Origin: Pseudomonadota bacterium
GTDB taxonomy: Bacteria > Pseudomonadota > Gammaproteobacteria > Steroidobacterales > Steroidobacteraceae
DNA length: 56,575 nt
NCBI GenBank assembly: GCA_021843755.1
Contig: JAKBWB010000022.1
Span: forward strand, 1-56,575
Reading direction: 5' to 3'
The translations under genes and the position numbers were made by a program. Of the stretch, positions 42,622 through 52,146 are shown piece after piece; positions within the stretch are counted from its first letter, which is position 1, and the number at the start of each line of letters is the position of its first letter. The notes below the pieces were generated by a model, which was not told the origin of the DNA, ran no database searches, and saw only the letters and a program-made list of their open reading frames with translations.

Positions 42622-45267
42622 TTGAATAGGATTCCTGCTTATATCGATTCGGTAATTGAGGCGGGCGGCACGATCGTGACACCGACCCGCCAGCGGGCGC
42701 ACGCGCTGCGCCTGGCGTATGCGGCGCGCGAGCTCGGTCGCGGACGTCGAGTGTGGCTGAGCCCGGATGTCCTGCCGCTGGCCGGGTGGCTGACGCGCGG
42801 CATCGAGCGGCGCGCGCAACAGGACCATCCCGGTGCGCGCCATCCCCGTCTGCTGACGGACGCCGAAGAGTGGCTGCTGTGGCGTGAGGGCGCCGCGCAG
42901 GAGCACGCTGGACTCGAGCTGGTCAACCCGGGCGCGCTCGCGGACGGATTGCTCGGGGCGAGCCGGCTTGCCGCCGAGCTGGGGATCGATGTGGCGGGAC
43001 TGCACGCCGCGCCGCACACCGAGACGGCGCTGTTGCAAGCGGTTCATCGCGCGGTGGGCGTACGCTGCGGCGCGATCGGCGCCGCCTCGCGGGATGCGTT
43101 GCTCGGCCGGGGCGTAGCGCTCGGCGATCAGCGGCCGGTGGCATTTTGCGGCATGTTGGAGCCGACGCCGCGCTTGCGGACCCTGATCGACGAGCGGCGT
43201 GCGCTCGGCTGGCCGACGGAAATCATTGCGCCGCCGGCCGCGCCGCCCCCGGTGGCGGTGGTGCGCGCGGCGGACGAGACGGAAGAGTTGGATCGCATCG
43301 CGCAGTGGTGCCGCGAGCGGCTCGAGCGCGCGCCGGCGGGCCGGCTGCTGGTGGTGCTGCCCGGCTCGATGGGCCGGCGCGAGCGCCTGGCCGCCTTGAT
43401 CCGCCAGTCCCTCGACCCCGGCGGCGCATATACGGCAGCGCCGGGGGCGGCCGTCGGCATCGAAGGCGGCGCATCGCTCGCCGACCATCCGGCCGTGAGC
43501 CAGGCGCTGTTCGGGTTGCGGTTGTTGACGGGGGCCGGCGTGTCGCTCGAGAGCCTGCTGGAGTGGCTGCGCAGCACCGTTTTGCGGGAATCGCCGGCCG
43601 ATCGAGCCCGCCTCGATCTATGGCTGCGTGAGCGCGCTGCGCCGCAGCTCGAGCGCGGCGAGTTCGCTCGAGCGCTCGCGGCCGCGCCGGGGCCGGCCGC
43701 CGCGGCGCTGCGAGCGCGGCTCGAGCGGGCCGGCGAGCCGCTGCTCGAGCCGAACGGCACGGCGCGCCAGTGGTCCGAGCGCTTTCATGCCGCGCTCGAG
43801 GGGCTCGGCTGGCCGGGCCCGCCGGGGTTGGACAGTCCGAGCCAGCAGACGGCGGTGCGGCTGCGCGAGCTGCTCGATGAGTTCGGCCAATTATCCGCTG
43901 CCGCGGGCGCGCTGAGCGGCGTGGCGGCGCTGGAGCGGCTGCGTGAGCTGGCTGTCCGAACCGCGTATCGCCCGGCGGATGAGGATCCCGCAGTCACCGT
44001 CACGGGGCAGCTGGCCGACCCGGTGGCTCGCTACGAGGGTATCTGGGTGGCGGGACTGCATGCCGAGACGCTCCCGAAACCCCCCACGCCCGATCCGTTC
44101 CTACCGCTTGCGGCGCAGCTCGCCGCGGGCCACGGCGGTGCCTCGAGCGCGGCACGCTTGCGCGAAGCGCGAGGGTTGCTGGGGGCCTGGCGGGCCGCGA
44201 CCGATCACCTGGTGCTCTCGCTGCCGCTGCGCGCCGAGGACGTGCGATTGCTGCCGAGTCCGTTGCTCGCCCCCTGGCTCGGCGATGAGGCGCCGCAAGC
44301 GACCGTGCTGCCGTGGCTGCCTGAGCGCGTGCACCGGGAGGATCGGCTCGAGCCGTGGCGGGATGTGGGGGTGGCCTGGGCGCGCGGGGCGCCGCTGCCG
44401 GCAGGAACACGCAGTCTCGAGCTGCAGAATGACTGTCCGTTCCGCGCCTATGCGGAGCTGCGCCTCGGCTGCGAGCGATCCGCGGTGGTCGAGCCCGGCA
44501 TCGCCGCGGATCTGCGGGGCCGGCTGCTGCATGCCGCGCTGCAGCATCTGTGGGAAGCACTGGGGGATTCGGGGGCGTTGTGCGCGCTTGCGCCGGCGGC
44601 GCTCGAGGCGCTCATCGGCACGTGCGTCGAGCGCGCCGCGGCCGAGCTGATCGGGGTGGAGCGCGCGCCCCCTACGGTGCCGGCGGTGCAGCGTGAGTGC
44701 CGGCGCGCGGCCCGGTTGATCGCGGTGCTGTGCGCGGCGGAGCGGCAGCGCGCGCCGTTCACGGTGCGTTACACCGAGCATGCCTGCGAGCTCGTCCTCG
44801 GCGAAGTCAGCGTGCGCGTGCGTATCGATCGGGTCGATGCGCTCGGGGATGGGAGCCTCGCGGTGCTCGACTACAAGAGTGGACGGGCGGTGCGCCCCGA
44901 CTGGTACGGCGAGCGTCCGTCGCATCCCCAACTGCTCGCGTATCTTGCGGCTCTCGGTGAGCCGGTGCGTGCCCTTGCGACCGTCAACCTGACGGCGCGG
45001 GAAGTGGGTTTCCACGGCATTGCCGCGCGCGACGGATTGCTCCCCCAGGTGCAGGCGGTGCGCAGCGCGGCCGGCGGCGGCGATCCGTGGGGCGAGCGGG
45101 TCGAGGCCTGGGGGGCCGTGCTCGAGCGTCTGGCGGGCGCATTCGCGCGTGGTGAGGCGCCAGTGGACCCCAAGCCCGGCGCCTGTGACTACTGCCATCT
45201 GCGTGCGCTGTGCCGCATCGAGGATGAATTTCAGCCCCAGGCGCCCGAGGCGCCGGAGGGCATGTGA
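42622..45267 (+). CDS. AddB-like PD-(D/E)XK nuclease, 'probable DNA repair protein' (TIGR03623 type)
   Basis: The protein has 881 residues. The N-terminal two thirds follow the inactivated-helicase layout of AddB (GGTIVTPTRQRAHALRLAYA at the start). The C-terminal nuclease domain has VRIDRVDALGDGSLAVLDYK, giving the D...DxK catalytic residues. Cysteines in ELQNDCPFRAYAELRLGCE and GACDYCHLRALCRIE have the spacing of the AddB iron-sulfur cluster. The start is TTG 42622, as no ATG or GTG fits. It is partnered with the helicase that follows (GTGA overlap), and the pair probably processes double-strand breaks in place of RecBCD. Confidence 0.82.
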   Translation: MNRIPAYIDSVIEAGGTIVTPTRQRAHALRLAYAARELGRGRRVWLSPDVLPLAGWLTRGIERRAQQDHPGARHPRLLTDAEEWLLWREGAAQEHAGLELVNPGALADGLLGASRLAAELGIDVAGLHAAPHTETALLQAVHRAVGVRCGAIGAASRDALLGRGVALGDQRPVAFCGMLEPTPRLRTLIDERRALGWPTEIIAPPAAPPPVAVVRAADETEELDRIAQWCRERLERAPAGRLLVVLPGSMGRRERLAALIRQSLDPGGAYTAAPGAAVGIEGGASLADHPAVSQALFGLRLLTGAGVSLESLLEWLRSTVLRESPADRARLDLWLRERAAPQLERGEFARALAAAPGPAAAALRARLERAGEPLLEPNGTARQWSERFHAALEGLGWPGPPGLDSPSQQTAVRLRELLDEFGQLSAAAGALSGVAALERLRELAVRTAYRPADEDPAVTVTGQLADPVARYEGIWVAGLHAETLPKPPTPDPFLPLAAQLAAGHGGASSAARLREARGLLGAWRAATDHLVLSLPLRAEDVRLLPSPLLAPWLGDEAPQATVLPWLPERVHREDRLEPWRDVGVAWARGAPLPAGTRSLELQNDCPFRAYAELRLGCERSAVVEPGIAADLRGRLLHAALQHLWEALGDSGALCALAPAALEALIGTCVERAAAELIGVERAPPTVPAVQRECRRAARLIAVLCAAERQRAPFTVRYTEHACELVLGEVSVRVRIDRVDALGDGSLAVLDYKSGRAVRPDWYGERPSHPQLLAYLAALGEPVRALATVNLTAREVGFHGIAARDGLLPQVQAVRSAAGGGDPWGERVEAWGAVLERLAGAFARGEAPVDPKPGACDYCHLRALCRIEDEFQPQAPEAPEGM

Positions 45268-48200
45268 GCGGGGTGCGCGCGCTCGCGCAGGAGCCGGCGC
45301 CGGACGCGGCGGCGCGCGAGCGGGCGAGCGACCCGCGCGAATCGATCATCCTGCAGGCCCCGGCCGGTTCCGGCAAGACTGCGGTACTGACCGAGCGGAT
45401 GCTGCGGCTGCTGGCCGAGGTCGATGAGCCGGAGGAGATCCTGGCGATCACCTTCACACGGCGCGCGGCGGCCGAGATGCGCGAGCGGGTGCTGCAGGCC
45501 CTTGCCGCAGAGCTGGGCGAGGGGGCGCTCGGGCGGCGGCTCGGCGCGCTCGCCGCGCGTGCGCTCGCGCGCTCCGAGGCGCGTGGGTGGCGCCTGCGCG
45601 AGGATCCGGCGCGCTTGCGCATCCAAACCATCGATGCGTTCAACCTGAGTCTGGCGAACCGGCTGCCGCTGGCCGCGCGCTGCGGCGGCCCACTCACGCT
45701 CGGGGAGCGTCCCGAAGCGCTCTATCGGCGTGCGGCGCGTGAGACACTGGTCCGCGCCGAGCAGGACCCTGAACTCGCGGCCGACGTGGGGCTGTGGTTT
45801 GAGCGTCTGGATAACCGCTGGGGCAACGTCGAGCGGCTGCTTGGCGAGATGCTCAGGGAGCGGGCCCACTGGCTGCCGCACGTGCTGAGGTCTGCTCCGG
45901 AGGGGTTGAGCGCGCGGGTCGAGGAGAGCCTCGGCCGCATTGTCGGGGAGCGGCTCGCGGCTGCGTGCGCCGGGCTCGATGCGCGGCTGCGGGCCGCGCT
46001 CGAGGCCCTGCCCACCGTCGGGGTGCTCGGGTCAGATCCGGCGTCACTGCCGGCTTGGCAGCGCCTCGCGGCGCTGTGCTGCACGCGCCAGGGACAGTGG
46101 CGCCGCTCGATCGATCGCCGCCTGGGTGTGGAATTCGCCGATCGGGCCGCCAAGGTGGCCCTGCTCGAGTGCATCGGGCAGCTCGCGGCGCTGCCTGGCA
46201 TACAGGCCCGGTTGCTCGAGGTCGCGGCGCTGCCGCCGCCGCGGCTTGCCGCCGACGATGAGGCAGCGCTCGCGGCGCTGTCGCGGCTGCTGCGCATCGC
46301 CGCCGCCGAGCTCGAGATCGGCTTTGCCGCCGCCGGGGAGGTGGACTACACCCGCATCGCCGGGGCGGCGCAGGCCGCGCTCAGCGAGGAGGGCGAGCCG
46401 AGCGATCTGGCGCTGCGCCTCGGTGTTCGGTTGCGTCACATCCTGGTCGATGAATTCCAGGACACCTCCTCGGCGCAGATCGAGCTGCTGGCCAAGCTGA
46501 CGGCGGGCTGGGAGCCGGGCGACGGCCGAACGCTGTTCGTGGTGGGCGACCCGATGCAGTCGATCTACATGTTCCGCGAAGCGGAGGTGGGATGCTTTCT
46601 CGCCGTGCGCGATCGGGGTATTGGCGCGCTGCGGCTGACGCCGCTGCATTTGCAGTGCAACTTCCGCTCGGTGCCGGCATTGGTTGAATGGTGCAACGGA
46701 ACGTTCGGACGGCTGTTCCCGGCGAGGGATGATTTGCGCGAAAGCGCGGTGACGTTCAGCCCGAGCAGCCCGGCGCTCCAGGGCGGGCAGATCGGCGCTG
46801 CGGTCGAGTTGCGTCTGTTCAGCTCAGAGGACCACCGCGCCGAGATCGCCGCGGTGGCCGAGCGGATCGCTGTTCTGAGGGGCGCCGATCCCCAAGCTTC
46901 GATCGCGGTCCTGGTCGCCGCGCGCCGTCATGCCGAGCACCTCATCACCGCCCTGCAGGCGCGTGAGGTGGAGGCGATCGGCGTGCAGTTGGTGCCGCTG
47001 CAGGCACTGGCGGTGGTGCGCGACCTCGTCGCGCTGACACGCGCGCTGTGCCATCTGGGCGATCGCGCCGCGTGGCTTGCCGTGCTGCGCGCGCCCTGGT
47101 GCGGCGCGTCGCTTGCGACCCTGACCCACCTGTCGGTCCGCCGGGACTGCGAGCTGCCTTGGGAAGCGCTGCACGACGCCGAGCGCTTGGGGCGGCTCGA
47201 GAGCGCCGAGCGCGCGCGCGTGCAGCGCGTGCGCGCGGTGCTGGCCGAGTCCCTGGCGGTGCGCGGACGGTTGCCGCTGGCCGATTGGCTCGAGCAGACC
47301 TGGCTGCGCCTGGGGGGTGCGGATGCCTACCCGCGCCAGCAGCTGCGGCACGCGCGCGCCTATTTCACGGCGGTGAGCGAGCGCGCCGGGGCGATCGAGC
47401 GGGAGGGCGCCGGCGCGCTCGATGAGCTGCTCGGCGCGCTGTATGCCGAGCCGAGGGCACGCAGCGATCGGGCGGTGCAGATCCTGACGATCCATCACGC
47501 CAAGGGGCTCGAGTTCGACCACGTGCTGATTCCCGGGCTCGGCCGCCGCGGCAATCACGATCGCGAGCCGCTGTTGCGCTGGCTCGATCTGCCGCGCGGC
47601 GAGCCTGGCTCGAGCGACCTGCTGCTCGCACCGGCGCCGCCGGTCGGCGCGGAGGATCCGCGCGGGGCCGGGGCGCTGATCAAGCGGCTGCGCGAGCAGC
47701 GCGCCGCGCATGAACAGTTGCGCCTGCTGTACGTTGCGGCCACACGCGCCCGGCGCTCCCTGCATCTGTATGCGACACTGAATCCGTCCGGGGACGATGG
47801 TGCCGCGCGCCCGCGGCGGGGTACCCCGCTGGCACGCCTGTGGCCCGCCCTGGGCCCGGATTTCCTGGCCACGCTCGAGCCGCCCACCACACCGCCGGTG
47901 CAGGGACCGCTGGGCCCGCCGCTCGAGGGCGGGATGCGCCTGCGCGAGCCCTGGTGCCCGCCGTCGCTGTCCGCGGTGCCGGCGCTCGAACATCTGCCGC
48001 TCGGGGGCGAGTCGCTCGAGCCCCCGCAGTTCAGCTGGGTGCAGCAGACCGCCCGGCATGTCGGCACGGTCGTGCACGGGGAGCTGCAGCGCTGGGCCGA
48101 GGCCGACGCCCTGCCGGAGCGCGTGGCGGTCACGGACCGTGCGGCCGACTATGCCGCCCGGCTGCGCCGCCACGGTGTGCCGGAGCGCGAACTCGAAGGG

Positions 48201-48560
48201 GCGACACGGCGGGTCGTGGCGGCGCTCGCCGGCACGCTGGAGGATCCCCGCGGCCGCTGGATCCTGGCCCGCGGCCACCGCGAGGCGTGCAGCGAGCTGG
48301 CGTTGACGGGACTTGCCGGTGGCCGCCTGCGCAGCGTCGTCATCGATCGCTCGTTTGTCGATGAGCACGGCGTGCGATGGGTCATCGACTTCAAGACCGG
48401 CGAGCACGCGGGAGGCCGGCTCGAGGATTTCATTGACCGGGAAGTACAGCGTTACCGCGCCCAACTGACCGTGTATGCGGCACTGGCCCGTGAGCTTGGA
48501 CCCGAGCCGGTGCGAGCCGGGCTCTACTTTCCGCTGATGCGGATCTTCACCGAGGTCTGA
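45264..48560 (+). CDS. UvrD/AddA-like helicase-nuclease, partner of the AddB-like protein
   Basis: The protein has 1098 residues and a GTG start overlapping the previous stop. Helicase motifs are visible: Walker A QAPAGSGKTAVLTERML (31-47), AITFTRRAAAEMRERVLQAL, RIQTIDAFNLSLANRLPLA, VDEFQDTSSAQIELLAKL (about 395), VVGDPMQSIYMFREAEVGCF, ILTIHHAKGLEFDHVLIPGL, and LLYVAATRARRSL. The C-terminus has a RecB-type nuclease motif (WVIDFKTGEHAG near 1041), so both subunits carry nuclease domains. It is predicted to unwind and degrade broken DNA ends. Confidence 0.9.
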   Translation: MSGVRALAQEPAPDAAARERASDPRESIILQAPAGSGKTAVLTERMLRLLAEVDEPEEILAITFTRRAAAEMRERVLQALAAELGEGALGRRLGALAARALARSEARGWRLREDPARLRIQTIDAFNLSLANRLPLAARCGGPLTLGERPEALYRRAARETLVRAEQDPELAADVGLWFERLDNRWGNVERLLGEMLRERAHWLPHVLRSAPEGLSARVEESLGRIVGERLAAACAGLDARLRAALEALPTVGVLGSDPASLPAWQRLAALCCTRQGQWRRSIDRRLGVEFADRAAKVALLECIGQLAALPGIQARLLEVAALPPPRLAADDEAALAALSRLLRIAAAELEIGFAAAGEVDYTRIAGAAQAALSEEGEPSDLALRLGVRLRHILVDEFQDTSSAQIELLAKLTAGWEPGDGRTLFVVGDPMQSIYMFREAEVGCFLAVRDRGIGALRLTPLHLQCNFRSVPALVEWCNGTFGRLFPARDDLRESAVTFSPSSPALQGGQIGAAVELRLFSSEDHRAEIAAVAERIAVLRGADPQASIAVLVAARRHAEHLITALQAREVEAIGVQLVPLQALAVVRDLVALTRALCHLGDRAAWLAVLRAPWCGASLATLTHLSVRRDCELPWEALHDAERLGRLESAERARVQRVRAVLAESLAVRGRLPLADWLEQTWLRLGGADAYPRQQLRHARAYFTAVSERAGAIEREGAGALDELLGALYAEPRARSDRAVQILTIHHAKGLEFDHVLIPGLGRRGNHDREPLLRWLDLPRGEPGSSDLLLAPAPPVGAEDPRGAGALIKRLREQRAAHEQLRLLYVAATRARRSLHLYATLNPSGDDGAARPRRGTPLARLWPALGPDFLATLEPPTTPPVQGPLGPPLEGGMRLREPWCPPSLSAVPALEHLPLGGESLEPPQFSWVQQTARHVGTVVHGELQRWAEADALPERVAVTDRAADYAARLRRHGVPERELEGATRRVVAALAGTLEDPRGRWILARGHREACSELALTGLAGGRLRSVVIDRSFVDEHGVRWVIDFKTGEHAGGRLEDFIDREVQRYRAQLTVYAALARELGPEPVRAGLYFPLMRIFTEV

Positions 48561-48687
48561 GCGCGTCTCTAAATAGTTCCCAGTGGACTCGCGTTCACCC
48601 CGAGCCATGAAGCATTGCGAACATCTGACAGGCACAGCGAAATGCCCCGCCGCCGCAGGTGGCGGACGTTGAGCCAAAAACCGCGCT
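48561..48687. other. Convergent gap between helicase and gspN
   Basis: No gene or clear terminator is seen in these 127 bp. Confidence 0.4.
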
Positions 48688-49422
48688 TTAATAGCTACCC
48701 TCCAGGTCGAACGGCCGGCGCCCCGCGGCATCCTCCGCGCCGAGATACTGCAGGGCCTGCAGCAGCGAGGGTGAAGCGCTCGCACGGGGAGCAACCTCGG
48801 CGCGCAGCGCATAGCCGGGCGCGGCGGTCAGGCGCAGCGTGCCACGCAGTGCGAGCGGTCCGCCCAAGTCGTGCAACCGGCCGATCGGCTCGCCGCGGTT
48901 GCCGGGAAACGTCGCGGCGAAGCTGCCGAGGGGCGTGACCTGACCGCTGCTGTCGACCAGGTGCAGCAGCGTGACGCGCCCGCGCAGATACTCGAGCGCA
49001 CCATCGCGTGCGATGACGACATGCTCGAGGTGCGCCTCGATCGTGCCGGCGATATAGGCGGGCACCGCCGGCAGGATCTGCGGATCGATCGGCACGCGGG
49101 CGAAGACGTCACGGGCCTCGATCGGACCGTGCCACGGAAGGCTTACCTCGCCGCTCGCCGAGGCGCCGCGCCGCACCGCGCTCAGTTGAGCGACGAGCCG
49201 GCCCCGCAGCAGTGCCGGCGCTTGCACATGCCAGGTGAGTTGATCCAGGGAGAGCTCCCCGATGCTCGCGCCCGTGCAGTCCCCGTTCCACACCGTGCCG
49301 GCGGCGCTGGCGCATCGCAGCTGGCCACGCAGTGCCGGCAGCACCCAGGCCGCCGGCAGACGCGCGATGAGCACCGTCATGAATACGATCGCGGCGAGCA
49401 GGATGAGCAGAACACGCTTCAA
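48688..49422 (-). CDS. gspN: Type II secretion system protein N
   Basis: The 244-residue protein has an N-terminal membrane anchor (VLLILLAAIVFMTVLIARLP) and the GspN periplasmic domain, including ALRGQLRCASAAGTVWNGDC and LDQLTWHVQAPALLRGRL. In Xanthomonas XpsN bridges the inner-membrane components and the secretin. It is the last gene in the minus-strand gsp run, 2 bp after gspM. Confidence 0.85.
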   Translation of the reverse strand: MKRVLLILLAAIVFMTVLIARLPAAWVLPALRGQLRCASAAGTVWNGDCTGASIGELSLDQLTWHVQAPALLRGRLVAQLSAVRRGASASGEVSLPWHGPIEARDVFARVPIDPQILPAVPAYIAGTIEAHLEHVVIARDGALEYLRGRVTLLHLVDSSGQVTPLGSFAATFPGNRGEPIGRLHDLGGPLALRGTLRLTAAPGYALRAEVAPRASASPSLLQALQYLGAEDAAGRRPFDLEGSY

Positions 49423-49424
49423 GT

Positions 49425-49901
49425 TCAGGACTGTTTGAGCTTGAGTGAGGCGTCGACCAGACCCGGTCCGCCGGCGGCGCGGATCTGCGCGCCGGTGACC
49501 TGTACCCCGTCTCGCTGGCGCAGGCGCGCCAGCCAGATGACCAGCTGGTCGAAGGGGGCGTCGTGCAGTTGAACGCTCAGGCCGGTGCCGCTCGGGGCAC
49601 TGGCCACGAGCGCCGCGCCGAGACCGGCTTGGCGGGCCGACTGGTCGATCAGCACGATCAGCGGCTCACGCGCTCCCGCGGGCGGCGCGCCGGCCGCGGC
49701 AAGCTCCGGGGCAACCCGGCGCATCCAGGCGAGGTTGGCCTGCTTGCGCTCGACCGTCCGGCGCAATTGCGTGACGTGCCGTTCCAACGGCAGGACGACG
49801 GCCACCACAAACAACAGGGCGGCGAGCACACCGCCGATACCGACGGTGCGTCGCTCGCGAGGCGAGAGCGAGCGCAGGGACGGCAAAGACAGCGCGCGCA
49901 C
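49425..49901 (-). CDS. gspM: Type II secretion system protein M
   Basis: The 158-residue protein has a short cytoplasmic stretch, one membrane helix (VGIGGVLAALLFVVAVVLPL, about 20-39), a coiled-coil part and a small ferredoxin-like domain (LIDQSARQAGLGAAL, FDQLVIWLARLRQRDGVQV). It interacts with GspL. It lies 3 bp after gspL. Confidence 0.85.
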   Translation of the reverse strand: MRALSLPSLRSLSPRERRTVGIGGVLAALLFVVAVVLPLERHVTQLRRTVERKQANLAWMRRVAPELAAAGAPPAGAREPLIVLIDQSARQAGLGAALVASAPSGTGLSVQLHDAPFDQLVIWLARLRQRDGVQVTGAQIRAAGGPGLVDASLKLKQS

Positions 49902-49904
49902 CGG

Positions 49905-51110
49905 TCAGCTCCCGCGGGAGATGTGCAGGCTGCCGCGAAACCCGCCGTGCGCGGGGTTTGCGCGCGTCAGGCGTGCCTTCCAGCCCTGCTGTCCGAGCGC
50001 CTGGACAAGATCGTTCAGGGCCTCGATCGATGGGGCGGTGAGTCTCAGATCGAGGGCGCCGCGGTTGAAGCTGAGCGTCTCGAATCGGGTTTGTGGCACG
50101 TGGGCACGAGCCTTGGCGAGCGCCCCCAGCGCCGTGAAGAAGCCGCCGCCGCCGCGGCGGGCGCGCAACTCGGCCAGCCGCTCCTGCATCCGCCGGCGCG
50201 CTTCGTACGGATCGCCTTCCCCGGGCATGGCGCGGTGGAACACGCGGGTGATGGCTCCATCGAGCGCCTGCTCGCGCCGGTGCAGCACCACGAGCTCGGC
50301 GACCCGGCCGATCAGGTGCAGCGCGACCAGTACCCCGAGCAGCATCGCCGCCCACCGCCACGAGCCCGACGCCGTCGAGCGTTTCGGGGCATAGCTGCCC
50401 TGAAGAAGATTGATGGCCTGCGCTGCGGGCAGCGCGCGCGCAAACAGCGGCAGCGCGTCGCCGGCGATCTGTTGGACCTGGACGCTCTCGAATCGCTCGC
50501 GCAGCGCGTCCACCTGAGCGCGCGCGCGCTGCCACTCGGTCTCGCCCGCGTACACCAGCAGTCCGCGGGCCGCCGGGTCGGCCAGCGCCAGCTCCAGCGC
50601 CTCGCCGAGCGCCTCGGCCGAGAGCCCCACATAGCCTCCGGAGGGCGTGCGCACGGTCACCGTATCGTCCTCGAGCAGGGCAACCGCCTGGGCCGGATTG
50701 CGCGGCAGCAGCTCGCTGTCGGCGTAGAGCGCGGCGGGCTCGATGCCGGCGGCACGCAGCGCCTCGAGCCACTCGCTCATGCGCTTGCGCGCGACCACGG
50801 CAACCGGCAGGCGGCCGCTCGCCAGCCGCTTGCCGATCGCGAAATGCAGCGTATCGATGTCTTCGGCGAGCTGCTCTTCGAGCGCGAAGGGCACCAGCTG
50901 CTGGAGCTTGGCGCCCGAGCGGGTCGGCGGCAGATCGGCGCTCGTCAACAGCACGTCCGAACCGGGCACGAGGACCACCACGGAGCGGCCGGCCGCGTGC
51001 GCCGCCGCGCCGCTGAGCGGTCCACTGTGCGCGGCGCCTTCGCCCGGCAGCAGCCAGCAGGCCTGCCGCTGGGCGCCGTGGGGAAGCCTGAGCAGGAGCG
51101 AGTCGGGCAT
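49905..51110 (-). CDS. gspL: Type II secretion system protein L
   Basis: The 401-residue protein has a cytoplasmic actin-like domain (residues about 1-250; VVVLVPGSDVLLTSADLP, LVPFALEEQLAEDIDTLHF). The membrane helix follows at about 260-280 (WAAMLLGVLVALHLIG), then a periplasmic domain. It recruits the GspE ATPase to the inner membrane. No gspE is in this window. Confidence 0.88.
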   Translation of the reverse strand: MPDSLLLRLPHGAQRQACWLLPGEGAAHSGPLSGAAAHAAGRSVVVLVPGSDVLLTSADLPPTRSGAKLQQLVPFALEEQLAEDIDTLHFAIGKRLASGRLPVAVVARKRMSEWLEALRAAGIEPAALYADSELLPRNPAQAVALLEDDTVTVRTPSGGYVGLSAEALGEALELALADPAARGLLVYAGETEWQRARAQVDALRERFESVQVQQIAGDALPLFARALPAAQAINLLQGSYAPKRSTASGSWRWAAMLLGVLVALHLIGRVAELVVLHRREQALDGAITRVFHRAMPGEGDPYEARRRMQERLAELRARRGGGGFFTALGALAKARAHVPQTRFETLSFNRGALDLRLTAPSIEALNDLVQALGQQGWKARLTRANPAHGGFRGSLHISRGS

Positions 51111-51129
51111 GCGGCAATCCTAGCCTAAG

Positions 51130-52146
51130 TCAGTTGGGCGTGTCGCTGCGCAGAATGGGTGTCACCATGCCGTTGGTATCCCGGTAAAGCACGGTGTAGA
51201 GGATGAACCGCGTGGGGCCGGAGCTGATGCGACTGGTGAGGCGAAACCACTGGGAGCTCTGGCTGAACAGCTGCTGGAAATCCGTCTGTGGCGCCCCGGC
51301 CGCGCCGCCGGCGGGGTTTGACGTCGAGGGCATCGTGTCGGAGTAGGCGGTCTCGAACTCGCTGACGGTCGGAAAGCATCCGCCGGCGGCGGCCCGGTCC
51401 CGGGCGAACTGGCGCGGATTGGCGCTGAATTGAGTGTGCCCAAGGTAGGCATCGAGCACGTAGGGCGAGGCCGTGCAGACGTTCAGGGGTGTGCCGACCG
51501 GCAGCGCCGTGACGTACGGGGCGATGCGCTCGAAGCGCACGCGCCCGAAGCCGGGCAGCGCCAGCAGCTCGCTCGAGCTGGTCACCGGAAGGTTCGGCGT
51601 TTGATACGGAGGGTCCATCTCCTCGTAGGCACTGTCGGCGGGCGCGCCCGGGATCGCCGGCGTCGGGCTCTTGTCGATCCAGTTGACCCAATCGTCCGCC
51701 CAGCGCGGGGAGAGTCCGACCAGCGTCAGCAGGCGGCGAAAGGCGACCAGCTGTTGGGCGTTGATCGTGACACCGTTGCTCGCGACCAGGTTGTTGAGAT
51801 TGAAGCGGCCCTGCAGGTCCGTCAGATGCGCCTGCAGCGTCACCCCGGGCGAAACGGTGAGCGGACCGATCGGCTCGGCCCAGGGCTGCGCGGTGTCGGT
51901 GAGACTGGGTTGCGCGCGGTACGTCTGCTGCAGTCCGTAGGCGGCGAATGCCTCGGTGCCCTGGGTCACCAGCAGGGCCTGGTTGTAGTCCAGAGTGGCG
52001 ATGGTCTGCCGCGCGGTCATTGCATTGTCGTAAGCCAAGGCCGCGGCGATGACCGTGGCGAGCGCGACCAGCAGGATCGCCACCAGCAGCGCGATGCCGC
52101 GCTGGCGAGCGGGCGGGGCCACGAACGGCATGCCGGCGCGGCTCAT
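51130..52146 (-). CDS. gspK: Type II secretion system minor pseudopilin K
   Basis: From ATG 52146 the protein has 338 residues. The prepilin site is QRG-IALLVAILLVALATVI; the usual Glu at +5 is lacking, as is normal for GspK. The large extra domain includes DLQGRFNLNNLV and WVNWIDKSP. With GspI and GspJ it forms the pseudopilus tip. Its start overlaps the gspJ stop (ATGA). The open frame extends upstream into gspJ but carries no family sequence there. Confidence 0.9.
   Translation of the reverse strand: MSRAGMPFVAPPARQRGIALLVAILLVALATVIAAALAYDNAMTARQTIATLDYNQALLVTQGTEAFAAYGLQQTYRAQPSLTDTAQPWAEPIGPLTVSPGVTLQAHLTDLQGRFNLNNLVASNGVTINAQQLVAFRRLLTLVGLSPRWADDWVNWIDKSPTPAIPGAPADSAYEEMDPPYQTPNLPVTSSSELLALPGFGRVRFERIAPYVTALPVGTPLNVCTASPYVLDAYLGHTQFSANPRQFARDRAAAGGCFPTVSEFETAYSDTMPSTSNPAGGAAGAPQTDFQQLFSQSSQWFRLTSRISSGPTRFILYTVLYRDTNGMVTPILRSDTPN

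Noticed and set aside
49563-51128. 521-codon plus-strand frame opposite gspL and gspM
   Set aside because: Fully antisense to well-supported gsp genes; explained by GC-rich codon use.
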